Shown here: positions 11,801 to 23,222 of the stretch, piece by piece
How the letters are laid out: the number at the start of each line of letters is the position of its first letter
How positions within the stretch are numbered: position 1 is the first letter of the stretch
Origin: Apiosordaria backusii
Lineage: Eukaryota > Ascomycota > Sordariomycetes > Sordariales > Lasiosphaeriaceae
DNA: 64,000 bases
Assembly (NCBI GenBank): GCA_030549205.1
Contig: JAUKTV010000001.1
Span: 1,860,001 to 1,924,000 of the forward strand
Direction of reading: 5' to 3'
Program-made: the position numbers and the translations under genes
The notes under the pieces: model-generated
Told to the model about the DNA's origin: nothing
Database searches by the model: none
Seen by the model: only the letters and a program-made list of their open reading frames with translations

Positions 11801-12430
11801 GGCCCTGAGATTTGGGAGGAGTACACGCCTGGTTACTTTGAGATCTTGACGGAGAAGGCTAAGGAGTTGCCTGTCTTCAAGGACACCAAGGAAAAGGCCA
11901 AGGAGAAATTTGAAGAGCAGAAGAGGCTGGCAGAGAGGAGGAAGGCGAAGATTAAGAAGGAACTGGAAGAAAATGAAGGGGAGAAGTGGAAGAAGTACGT
12001 CAAGCCGGATTGGGTTGCTTGGTTTGGGGGACCTACCGAGGAGGAGCTGGCGGAGCAGGAAGCGGAGAGGAGGGCTGCTGAAGAGGCGGCTAGAAGGGAG
12101 ACAGAAACAAGAAAGGAGAGAAAGAAGAGGGAGAAGGAGGAGGCTAGACTAAAGAAGTTGAGGGAGGCAGAGGCGAAGGAGAAGAAGGAACTTGAAGAGA
12201 TTCAGAGGAAGGAGAGGGAGCTGGAGCTGGAGATGGCGAGGAGAAAGGCGGAGCCGAGAGCTCCCGTGAAGGTCAGGCCGGCGTTTAACAAGCAGGTGTT
12301 TAGTCAGTGGTGGGATAGCACTGTTGGTGAGCTGGGGTTGGAGTGGAAGCCGGTGGACTGGAGGATTTCGTTTTATTATCCTACTGTTAGTACGCACAAG
12401 TCGGGGAGGAGGGGAGGTGATGAGCTCTAA
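8872..12430 (+). CDS. fungal membrane/coiled-coil protein of unknown function (2 exons, 1,164 aa)
   Basis: I do not recognise a characterised family. Model: join(8872..10204,10269..12430); donor GTAAGT, CTGAC branch site, CTAG acceptor, phase consistent across VEGYWRTRIRADS. The N-terminal part is Ser/Arg-rich with a poly-Glu run encoded by GAA repeats (9044-9070). Residues about 170-460 look globular. A short hydrophobic segment (FYGVLWAVLGFIPSLLYG) lies near residue 600, and a strongly hydrophobic block at about 725-800 could span the membrane two or three times. The last 300 residues are a highly charged Lys/Glu/Arg coiled coil ending in an aromatic-containing C-terminus. An in-frame ATG at 8791 would add a hydrophobic 27-residue leader (IICGLVCCVFFVF); I chose 8872 because MPRRSSK starts a typical polar N-terminus. 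A membrane-anchored organiser is one possibility, but function is unassigned. Confidence 0.75.
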
Positions 12431-13408
12431 ATTAGGTGGCGCCAATGGTTCGATAGGTAAAACGGGGTTTAAAGGAAGGGGTAGGAAGGGAAGGGAAAGG
12501 CGTTTATTGGCTGGGAGTGTTTTGTTTCTCTCTGGCTTGATTTGTTACTGTTTCGTTCAAAGTTGTCTGTCAAATCTATTTTTTGTTCCTCGAATCCTAC
12601 GTTACCTCCCCTGCCTTACCTTGCCCATGATGACATGATCAGATGTTCTGAGGAGCAGCCAACCTGCCATCGCCAATGCTGCTTAAGTTCCCGGCCAAAA
12701 GACGATCCGGTCCCAGCTACCCGCTGTCGTCCCATCCCACTCGGCCAGGTTATGTAACCCAGAAAACAAAACGTGGGTCTACTCTGTGACACTTTCTGCC
12801 TCAAGTGTCGAACCGCGGCCTACCTAGTCCTTGGCCTTTCTTGTTTCGTTGCTCTTGGCTGTTCTGGTTTCGTCTGGAAAAGTCATTTTTTGCGTCAAGT
12901 TTCATTTTCACTCATACGCTCAAGGTCAAGGGGAAGATGCAAAATTCCTTGTCATATGCAAATTCGCATGAGTATGTTATGTGTGATACCTATATACTTC
13001 TCGTCAAGGTATATCCAACAAAGGTTGTGAAGAATGTAGAAAACAATAAAAAAAACACCAGATAAAAGTTCCCGCTAAATTAACCATCTTCGTCAAAACC
13101 CCCTCTCTTTCATCCCCAGATCCATAGACATAAATAGGGAAGAAGGATGTGCGAGTGTGCTTGCCATGTCGTAAGCTCTGTCTTTTCCCCTGGAGTGGTG
13201 TGGTGTTGGTTTCTGGTGTAGACGCCAAATGGTGCATCTTTCTTCCTTGGCACGAGGATAACAAGACTGCATTGCAAGTCTTGCCACCTAGAAACCCAGT
13301 CACCAAATCCCGCCCAGAAACCTGTTAATTTTCGTACATCGTACGCCGACGTGAATCCTGAATTTTCGTCCGTAATATTCATGTGTGCAACAAGATATCG
13401 ATGTACAT
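12431..13408. other. convergent intergenic region
   Basis: 3' flanks of the 1,164-residue protein gene (rightward) and noxA (leftward). An A-rich stretch (AATAAAAAAAACACC) near 13045-13062 could serve 3'-end formation on the plus strand. No coding region seen. Confidence 0.5.
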
Positions 13409-15271
13409 TTAAAAGTGTTCCTTCCAGAAGCGGAAGCGGACCTCGCTGGTGTTGGCGGCCTTGGCAGCCTTCTTGATGTCGCGAGCGGCAGCCGAAGGAC
13501 CGCAAAAGTACACACCGACCGTCGTCCGCATGTTGCCCTCCAAGCCGCTGATGTACGTCCGGTTCTGGATGCCCTCGCTCATGCTCTGGAAGATCCTGCC
13601 AAAGTTGGGGCGGCCAAAGTTGGTCCGGGCCTTGAGCTCGGTCAGAGGATCGACGGCGCTGCCGACGCTGTTGAGCACAATGTTCTGCGTGGTGTCCATG
13701 TCGAGCTTCTGGGTGAGGTAGGTGTGGATCTTGAGGAACTCGACACCGCTGGAACCGGGAACGCGAGCGGCTTCGGCGGACTGCTCCTCCAGAGACAAGA
13801 GCAGAGTCTGGAACCACTCGAAGGAGCTGGTGTCCTTGCAAACCCAGATGAACTCGACACGGCGGAGACGGGTGGGGGGGTTGGGTCCGTTGCGCAAATG
13901 CCAGATGTTCTTGAGAATGGCGGCCCAGGGGGTGACACCGATACCGGTACCGATCAGTACGGCGATTTCATTCTCGAAGACGTCCTCAGCGGGGGCACCG
14001 TAGGGGCCATCGATGCGGAGAGCGGGCATGTTCTGACCGTTGGCAAGAGCGACGTCATACATTCCCAAGGGGTCAACACCTTCGTATAGCTTGGCTTGGA
14101 GACCACCGGCACCGACAGCATTGGCGAGCTCCTTGGTGAAATCACCGACCTGTCTGATATGGACCGAGACGTAGGGGTCGTACGGGCAGGAGGTGATGGT
14201 AAACGGATGCCACTGGTACTTGGAGACGGAAGGAACCTGGAGGAAGAGCCACTGGCCGGCCTTGTACTTGAACGAGGGCTTGTTGAACTGAATCTCCACG
14301 ACGTCTTCACAACTGTTAGTTAGATTCTTGAATCAAAGGGCAGAGCTATTACTCACCATAGGGATGCTTGACAACGCGGGTAATCTTGGTCTCACGGATG
14401 GCACGGATCTCACGGTACAAGCGCTCAATGAGGTAGAAGCCACCAGTCCAGAGCTCCCATCTCCAGCCAAGATAACCAATGCAGTGCTCCCAGTACTGAT
14501 CACCGGCAAATGGCGAAATAGCGTCGGCTGTGTCACGGACGAAGCACCCGACGGTGTGGGTGTACAGACTGAGGAAGAAGGGGATGAACAGGTGGTGAGT
14601 GTACCAGAAGGTCTCGAAAGACTGCTGTCTGATGCGGTGATGAGCGGTTGTGTACATCAACAGCATGCAGAGGAGCATAACGTGACCAGTCGCACCACCG
14701 GGCTGGACGTAGTGGATCTGCACAGCGGTGACAGGACGAATCTGGGTCTTCTCGACATTATAGAAGCTGGGAATATAGTTAGCTCAAAATCCCTTCCTGA
14801 ATATCTCATCGAAAAACTTACTTGACGTAATGGGCTGCCGTGTGGATAATGGAAAACAACAGCATAGAGTAGGCGAGCTGCCTGTGCATCCAGATGTTCT
14901 CATCGAGTGGGATAAACTTGATCTTTGGCCGGATGAAACGCATGATCGTTCTGCAGACGGGCAGCAGAATGAGCATACCGTCCACACTCAATACTAGACC
15001 GGCACCACGAGACAACCACACAGAGTATTGCAGCGTGTTGAGACCCGCCAAGCGGGCATCAGCTGCTTGTTTCCACCTACACATCACATCTGTTAGTTGA
15101 AAGTTCTCAGTCCATCACCGCCCTTTCCTTCAACCCCATTCCCCGCAAGAATTTTGGGAAAGCATACCATCCATAAGCAAAGATACCCCAGTGGAACGAC
15201 CAGAAGAGGACGTGGAAGAGGATCTTCGACCCCGTAAGTTGCTTCTTCAGCAGTGGAACAAGCCCGCCCAT
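13409..15271 (-). CDS. noxA: NoxA-type NADPH oxidase (4 exons, 554 aa)
   Basis: Membrane flavocytochrome that moves electrons from NADPH through FAD and two haems to oxygen, making superoxide. In filamentous fungi NoxA is needed for sexual fruiting-body development and hyphal fusion. Model: complement(join(13409..14304,14357..14766,14822..15076,15168..15271)), 1665 nt, all introns with clear GT..AG and CTAAC signals. The protein starts MGGLVPLLKKQL directly before TM1, without the N-terminal extension of NoxB or the EF-hands of NoxC. Haem ligands fit H99/H113 (spacing 14) and H177/H190 (spacing 13). FAD motif HPFT at 289-292, NADPH glycine motif GTGIGVTP at 375-382, CGP at about 524-526, and the usual aromatic C-terminus KEHF. 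All catalytic elements are present. The 5' flank to the next gene is long (about 3.8 kb). Confidence 0.95.
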
Positions 15272-18200
15272 TTTGACGACTGATTTCCCCCTCTTGAACT
15301 GCTGCAGGGACACACTCAAGATATAGATTTTTGGCGATGTCGACCTGCGACCGTGGTAACGAGGCGGCCTTCGGAATATCTGGCAGGGGAATAAGGCGCG
15401 GCTGTGGTTGTCGAGTTCCAATCACACTCCGAATCTTGTCCTCTATTCCCTCCTCTTGTATTATTAACACTTCCCAAGCCGTGATGATGCGTATCCAATG
15501 TAATCAACGACCGACAGACCCAATAGTGCGGCGGTAATAGAACAAATAAAAAAACAAACACTAAAAGTCTGCTATATGGAAAAAGAATAAAAGAGCGATT
15601 CTGAGCCAGCAGCTGAAGTGAAAGGAAGGACGGTAACGGGAGTCGCTCGCGGAGGAGGGCTCGTTTCTTTTACCTCGTCGAGTGAAGGAGACGACGAAAG
15701 GGAGGGGGAGAGAAGGGGAAGAAACAGATGATACGTGGGTGATGGGAAGGTCATAAAAGACGGTTCCAGGAAACAGGGGGAAGGAAAAAAAGAAGAACCA
15801 AGCAGTGATGTAACACTGCCCTTTACCACCACGGTGCTCACGGACACAAACAACAGCGGTCCAGCAGGGGGGGCACTTGGTGGAGGTGGAGGCAGAGTGG
15901 AGGGCGGGCAAGGGCAGGGGGGCCTGGCGAGGCCACGGCAACAACCAGAGCCGTGCCTTTCTCACGAGTCTCTTCCTCCAGTAGCAAGGCGCCGAGTTTG
16001 AAACGCCTAGTCTGATTCTGGCAACCTCTCTCGGCTTTCCCAGATGAATTTTCTTAGCTTGTCTTTCACAGAGACAACAGCGTAGGACAGGGCGCGTGGT
16101 GGGGTTGAAGGAACAGGCTGTTGACGGCGGTAGCGATGGGTCGACGGCGAGGAAGACGGCAGCGCAGTTGGGGAAGATGCTTGGAGATCAGACGTAGGAG
16201 ACGGTTTCGCGGTTGCCCAAGCTGTGTCAGGTTCTGAGATTCTGGGGAGGCCTGCTATCAGACGGCAAGGAGCTGGTGGCGGGAGGCGCGGTGAAGTTGA
16301 GACGAAAGTTGTTAGAGGCGCTTTGACCGGGGGTGGACTTGGAGGCGACCCTGATGTTTCGGCTGCGACAGGGGGGTTGAGAACGTCCTGTCGCCAAGGA
16401 CGAGAAAGGGGCCGTCGCACTGGGCTTGGCGAGTTGGATGTTTGCACAGTTGAAGAGCTGTCAATGTCAAAAGAGCTCAATTCGGTCGAGAAACTCTAGA
16501 ATAGTGATGTTTGACGAAGACGAGAGAGAAAAGTCACAAAAGAGGACGAGAGAGGACGTTGAAGGCGGCGGCGGCCACGACCTATTCTTAGGAATGGGCA
16601 TCATGATACCAAGACCTGGCGGGCGCTTAAACGGCTGAGATCTCGAACGATAGCATCGAATTCGATTTGCTCCGAATGAAATGCCACGGGCCGCTAAGCA
16701 CCTTTTGGGTTGTGGCACGTTTGCGAAGCCTCCAATCAGCGCGTGCCTTTGTCTTGACAGCACGTTCTGTGACTTGCAGGACCTGCATTTCTGCATCGAC
16801 AATCTTCGCACCGAGGTATGTAGGTACTGCCGTCTCCTGAACGGTTACACATAGCGGATCTAGGTTGCGGTCATGGTCAAAACTAGCAGTTATCAACCCC
16901 ATCACATCACATCTTAGCCATGCCCGCGCCTGCAGCACTGCAGGAATCGACTCACCGCACCTCCCGGCTGGCCCATTCTATGTTCATTCTCACGGTCATG
17001 CCGCTTGAACTTGTACACTATCTTAATCCTTTGCTGTCATCCCAAGTGAAGTCAGTGCTGTTGGAATTCCTAGTACGGTTAGAGGGGACTAATAATAAGT
17101 AAGTCGTGTGGCTCGCCCAGGTAAGATCGGCCACGGCGCAGTGTTGCTCTCCTTGGAGCAGTATGGACTATCACTATCCTACCACAATAGGCCGCCATGA
17201 TAGGCGAGGTATTCCTCACGGGGCCTAATGTTCCAACCAGGAGGGGCACAGGCAGGCCCTGAGATTGAGACCATATAATGGACATTATTTCACGATGGTG
17301 CTATGCCTGCTGGCCTCACCGAATGACAATCATCAAAAGGGTTGTTGGATGTTGCGACAAGCTCAGCTGCGGCAAATCCCATGCCTCCGTAACACAAAAT
17401 CCCATGCCGATCTTGGATGGGATTTCTGGTTTCTAACCAGGCGGTTCCTTTGAGCGAGCGCTTCAGACCTTTGGTGCCTCACCAATACCGGATGCACATC
17501 CAAGATTCCCTGCTAGCCGGCAGCCTCAAACGAACAGGCGCAGGGAGAGGACTACACACCAAGAGCTCGGACAGCTCTGCGACAGCGGCATGCAAGCTTG
17601 GAATCCTCTTCTTCGCTCGATGGCGCCTTGATCGGATGGAAGGTTGCGGCATCGAGAAGGGATGGTCGTCAAGCCCAAGGCCTTGAAACAAACCCTGGCC
17701 AACCTCGCTACGAAGTACCGGCAGCCGCTTTAAGGTCGTTGTAAAGTGGGTTAGCATATGAGACGGGCCCAAGAAAAGGAAAGAGGGAGATTCGGAGAAA
17801 GCAGCGACATTTCCGGGGCGCTTGGTTGTTGTTGTGTGGTGTGTTGTGTCTGAGAGACTTGGGCGTCAGTCAAGGGGAGCTTGACTCCTTCTCTGCCAGC
17901 AAAGTCAACGACGCCAGTAGTATGTTTCTGGGTCAGCGTTGAAGAAAAACAACGTATGAATGCTCTTCAAGACATCGCTGATCTTCAACAGATAATCCAC
18001 ATTCTTTTAAGCTTGTTTGCTAACGCGTGGCATGCCAGGTGCACACCATCTTATCCTGGCCTGGAGGGCGCCTCGAGACGATCCGGGTCCTGCCGCGTGG
18101 GGAATCGTACGATTTTTTGAACACCAGACAGCACCCAGAGGCACTGAGCCAGACACTCGGGACCTGCTCCTGGGTATAAGAATGAGTCCCCTCGTCCTCC

Positions 18201-19073
18201 CTCGTTATTGTGTTCTTGTTCTGATGGTTTTCGAATCCAGGTTTTACGATTTGAGACCTCCGAATAGCTCAAGAGTCGGCAGCGAGCAAGGTGGAGAGGA
18301 GCTCGAGCTGTCCTGCAGGGTGCACCTGTCTTATGATGAGCCTCTTCAGACGAAAGAAGACCTGAGAGATTCGCAAATGTGGCGGTGGGTTCTGTTTCGC
18401 GATGTCGCCGTCCGAAGGGACCGCTCAACAGTCTTGTGCGGAGTGCTTTTTCGTAGTTTGGGAGACTGCCTATGACATGGTGGTATAGGCATGCCATGAT
18501 ATCCCCAGATCGTTATCAACGGTGAGAAACGGCTTCTGGTAGGTCGTGTGGTGTATGGTAAAGTGCTTGCATTGGCGTGGCTCGGCTTGCGTGGCAGTTT
18601 CTGGAGAGAATGGGGATTCCACGCAAACATGAGCGCCAAGACGCTCTCTGATCTTGCTGAACTGTGGCTGAGCTATCGCGACACGAGTGCTGTGGCGGGG
18701 CCTATTGCTGAAATGGATTGGAATGGATTGTTGTGATTGGGCAGCTCTCCTCTACTGCCCGCCAACAGCGACAACCCCACCAATTTCTGGCGGGCTTTCG
18801 TCACTGTCAGGCACCACTGCACACTGTCAAGGATCCTCGGACTTTGGGAAAAGGAGACAGGCACTGGAAGCAACCGCTACTTTCCAAGACAACACCGCTT
18901 CCATTGCAACAACTTCCAAGCTGCCCACTCCGGCACTCTTCCATTGCCCTTCTTACTGAGTATTTGTTGCCCGCGTATTTTACGGTCTCCCTGACGGCCC
19001 GCGACTGTGATCATTCTTACAATCCACCCCCAACTCCTGGCGTTTCGAGTCGCATCTGCATGACACGCCCACC
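15272..19073. other. long divergent intergenic region, noxA / class I myosin
   Basis: Holds the noxA upstream region (to the left) and the myosin promoter (to the right). The only frame with protein-like character is the Ser/Pro-rich stretch at 16007-16480 on the minus strand, listed separately. Pyrimidine-rich tracts lie near 15560-15860 on the minus strand. I see no other coding region. Confidence 0.5.
16007..16480 (-). CDS. possible Ser/Pro-rich hypothetical protein (fragmentary model)
   Basis: A 157-codon open frame with a Pro/Ser/Arg-rich translation (for example SPSPVRRPLSRPWRQD) and a coherent C-terminus, SVKDKLRKFIWESRERL. It has no ATG: the first codon at 16480 is TTG, with an upstream in-frame stop. 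If real, it needs an upstream exon. The TTTTGACATTGACAG just inside the frame resembles an intron 3' end, but I found no convincing donor. It could equally be transcribed leader of noxA, which reads the same way. I recognise no domain. Confidence 0.22.
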   Translation of the reverse strand: MSSFDIDSSSTVQTSNSPSPVRRPLSRPWRQDVLNPPVAAETSGSPPSPPPVKAPLTTFVSTSPRLPPPAPCRLIAGLPRISEPDTAWATAKPSPTSDLQASSPTALPSSSPSTHRYRRQQPVPSTPPRALSYAVVSVKDKLRKFIWESRERLPESD

Positions 19074-22000
19074 ATGGTGAGCACGAGCAGCCACGAGCAC
19101 GGCCTTTGGAGCTGCGCTTTCGGAGCTGGAGCCGGCGCCAGCATGCTTCTGCCCCCGTCCGATCCCGAGAATAGCTTCACTAACCAACACCGTCTTTCCA
19201 GGGTATAACGAGACGCGCAAAGGACAAGGCTGCGCGGGCCGAGCGCTCTGCTGGCGGAGCCTCCAGCTCGGCCAAGCCAAAGAAGGCGACCTACGACACC
19301 ACCAAGAAGAAGGAAATCGGTGTATCTGACTTGACCCTGCTGCGTACCGTGTCGAACGAGGCCATCAACGACAATCTCAAGCAAAGATTCGAGGGTGGGC
19401 AGATCTACACCTACATTGGCCATGTGTTGGTATCCGTCAACCCCTTTCGGGATCTCGGTATCTACACCGACCAGGTCCTCAACAGCTACCGGGGAAAGAA
19501 CAGACTGGAGATGCCACCACACGTCTTCGCTATTGCCGAATCTGCCTATTACAACATGAAGGCCTACAAGGACAACCAGTGTGTGATTATTTCGGGGGAA
19601 TCTGGTGCGGGCAAGACGGAGGCGGCCAAGCGCATCATGCAGTACATTGCCAACGTCTCGGGGGGCGAGGCAGGAGGAGATATTCAGCAGATCAAGGACA
19701 TGGTTTTGGCTACCAATCCTTTGCTCGAATCCTTTGGAAACGCAAAGACACTGCGAAACAACAACTCTTCTCGCTTCGGCAAGTACTTGCAAATTCACTT
19801 CAACGCCCAGGGCGAACCAGTTGGTGCCGATATCACCAATTACCTTCTCGAAAAGTCTCGTGTCGTCGGTCAAATTACCAACGAGCGTAACTTCCATATC
19901 TTTTACCAGTTCACCAAGGGCGCTTCCGAGAACTACCGCCAAACGTTTGGCATCCAAAAACCAGAAACGTACCTCTATACCAGCAAATCAAAGTGTTTGA
20001 ACGTGGACGGTATCGATGATTTGGCCGAGTACCAGGATACGCTCAACGCCATGAAGGTGATTGGTCTTTCTCAGGCGGAACAGGACAACATCTTCCGCAT
20101 GTTAGCGGCGATTCTGTGGACGGGTAACTTGGTGTTCCGGGAAGGTGATGATGGTTATGCGGTTGTCTCTGATCAGTCTGTGGTGGACTTCTTGGCCTAT
20201 CTTCTCGAAGTTGACCCGGCGAAACTTGTTCACGCCATCACTATTCGCATTCTGACGCCACGGAACGGTGAAGTGATCGAATCGCCCTCGAACGTGGCCC
20301 AGGCAACGGCGACCAGAGATGCCTTGGCCAAGGCTATTTACAATAACTTGTTTGACTGGATTGTGGAGCGAATTAACCAGTCCTTGAAAGCCAGACAAGC
20401 TACGTCTAATTCCATTGGTATCCTCGATATTTACGGGTTCGAAATCTTCGAGAAGAACAGCTTCGAACAGCTTTGCATCAACTACGTCAACGAGAAGCTA
20501 CAGCAGATTTTCATCCAGCTTACCCTCAAGGCCGAGCAAGAGGAGTACGCGAGAGAACAGATCAAGTGGACACCCATCAAGTACTTTGACAACAAGGTTG
20601 TATGCGATCTCATCGAGTCCGTAAGGCCCCCGGGTGTCTTTTCTGCCATGAAGGATGCCACCAAGACTGCTCATGCCGACCCTGCCGCCTGCGATCGCAC
20701 ATTTATGCAGAGCATTAACGGCATGTCGAACGCCCATCTTACTCCCCGCCAAGGCAACTTCATCATTAAGCACTATGCTGGTGATGTGACGTATACTGTG
20801 GACGGCATCACGGACAAGAACAAGGATCTCCTTCTCAAGGGTCTCCTGAACATGTTCCAGGCCAGTCAGAACCGATTTGTCCACGCCCTCTTCCCCAACC
20901 AGGTTGACCAGGACAACAGAAAGCAACCACCAACAGCCGGTGATAGAATCAAGACTTCGGCCAACGCCTTGGTGGACACGCTCATGAAATGTCAGCCATC
21001 GTATATCCGTACTATCAAGCCCAACGAGAACAAGTCGCCCACCGAATATACCGTCCCCAACGTCCTGCATCAGATCAAGTACCTCGGTCTTCAGGAGAAC
21101 GTACGTATTCGTCGCGCTGGCTTCGCGTACCGTCAGTCATTTGAAAAGTTTGTGGATCGATTCTTCTTGCTATCACCCGCCACTTCGTACGCTGGCGAGT
21201 ATACGTGGGAGGGCTCGTATGAGGCGGCAACCAAACAGATCCTGAAGGACACTAGTATTCCGCAGGAGGAATGGCAGCTTGGTGTTACAAAGGCCTTTAT
21301 CAAGTCTCCAGAAACTCTCTTTGCCCTTGAGCACATGCGTGATCGGTACTGGCACAACATGGCAACACGTATTCAGCGCATGTGGCGCGCATACTTGGCG
21401 TACAGGGCAGAGGCTGCTACACGCATTCAACGCTTCTGGAGAAAGAAGCGTGTGGGTGCTGAATACCTGCAGCTCAGGGACGAAGGGCACAGGGTTCTGC
21501 AAGGCCGCAAAGAGCGCAGGAGAATGAGTATTCTGGGATCGAGGCGGTTCTTGGGTGATTATCTGGGGATCAACGCCAGCAATGGTCCTGGAGCCCACAT
21601 CCGGAAATCCATCAACCTCTCTAGCAACGAGAAGGCCGTGTTCTCTTGTCGTGGAGAAATCTTAGAGGCAAAGTTTGGTCGATCCAGTAAGGCGAGCCCG
21701 AGAATTATCATCATCACCAACAGCAAGTACTACGTTGTTGCACAGATGCTTGTCCAAAATCAGCCTCAGATCGTGGTCGAGAAGTCTTTCCCGTTAGGCG
21801 CCATCAAGTTTATAGGCACCTCAACTTGCCGGGACGACTGGTTCTCTCTGGGTGTTGGTTCGCAACAAGAGGCTGATCCTCTTCTCAACTGCGTTCTCAA
21901 GACCGAAATGTTTACGCAGATGAAGAGAGTGATGCCCGGCGGCTTCAACCTCAAGATTGCCGAGACGATCGAGTACGCCAAGAAGCCAGGCAAGATGCAG

Positions 22001-22911
22001 ATGGTCAAGGTGCTCAAGGACGCGCCCAGCCAGGCTGACTTTTACAAGAGCGGCACCGTGCATACCTCGCAAGGAGAGCCCGCCAATTCTGTATCGCGGC
22101 CGACGCCTAAAGGCAAACCCGTTCCTCCGAAGCCAATCACCAAGGGCAAGCTCATCAGGCCCGGCGGACCAGGCAGCAGACCATCGAGAGTCACTAATAC
22201 CCGCAGACCTGTGCCTCGACCAGGTGCTTCTTCTGCTGCGACTCCAGCGGCTACTCCAGCTGCTACTTCCAGGCCAGTACCAACACCACGACCAGTGCCA
22301 ACGCCCGCTGCTGCCCAAGTGAACTTGCCCAGTCATACCCGTAACCAATCCAACTCTTCCGCCACCCGCGCGCCACCTCCTCCTCCGCCTGCCCCGCCCG
22401 CTGCAAAGCCCAAGATTATGGCTAAGGTCCTGTATGACTTTGCCGGGACGAAGGAAAATGAAATGTCGATTACCACAGGGCAACTTATTGAGATCGTGCA
22501 GAAGGAGAATAACGGTTGGTTTCCCCTTTTCTCCACCCATCATACCCGAATACTAACCTTATGGGTACAGGCTGGTGGCTAGCAAAAACAGACGCAGGAC
22601 AAGCGTGGGTTCCTGCCGCTTACGTGGAAGAACAAGCACCTCCCCCGGTAGCGGCTCCCAGACCACCTCCCCCTCCCCCGGCAAGACCGGGTGCTCCTCA
22701 GCCTCCCGCGAAGAGACCGGTTGCTAGCAGGAAGCCGGCTGGGTTGCAGGCGAGGGATAGCGGGATGAGTTTGAATGGTAGCGAAGGAGGGAGCAGCTCT
22801 GCTTCAAGGAGTAATACCCCCACTCCTAGTATGGCGGGGGGTTTGGCGGAGGCGTTGCTGGCGAGGAAGCAGGCTATGGCTAGTAAGAAGGATGATGATG
22901 ATGATTGGTAG
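19074..22911 (+). CDS. MYO1: class I myosin (3 exons, 1,218 aa)
   Basis: Actin-based motor of cortical patches, needed for endocytosis and polarised growth. Model: join(19074..19076,19202..22514,22571..22911), 3657 nt. Coding exon 1 is only the ATG, followed at once by a GTGAGC donor; the acceptor (CTTTCCAG, ending 19201) continues GITRRAKDK. The motor head has the P-loop GESGAGKT (residues 133-140), switch I NNNSSRFGKY, and the fungal segment GEVIESPSNVAQA that contains the TEDS-site region. Two IQ motifs (ATRIQRMWRAYLAYR, ATRIQRFWRKK) lie at about 720-755, then a TH1 lipid-binding tail, a Pro/Ala-rich TH2 region, an SH3 domain at about 1075-1132 (KVLYDFAGTKENEMSI ... NGWWLA), and a C-terminal acidic Arp2/3-activating tail ending DDDDDW. 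Convergent with PFA4, 311 bp away. Confidence 0.96.
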
Positions 22912-23222
22912 AGGAGAAGCAGGTGTTGGTTTTTCGTGTAATGTTTTTTATACTCTTTTCTGGGGTTGAATTTGATATGTTGAGTGGTTGATTGGTGGTG
23001 TTTGGCCGATTATGGGTAAGAAGAATTCAAGAATGGTTTGGGTGTGGTAGCGAAAATTGTTTTTTTTCGTTTGAGTTGATAGTTGGGGGGATAAATTTGA
23101 TTCAGAATAGAGACGCTTTTTATACAGGCTTTTTTTTCTTCATTTCATCAGCTCAAGGCGATGACCAAATATCGAGATCAGGATTTTTTCTTCTATTTCT
23201 TTTCATAAATTCTATACATATT
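22912..23222. other. short convergent intergenic region
   Basis: 3' flanks of the myosin gene and PFA4. T-rich runs near 23060 and 23129-23140; no coding region. Confidence 0.5.

Noticed and set aside
13385..14089. 234-codon plus-strand frame
   Set aside because: Antisense shadow of the last noxA exon, whose sense-strand protein is unmistakable.
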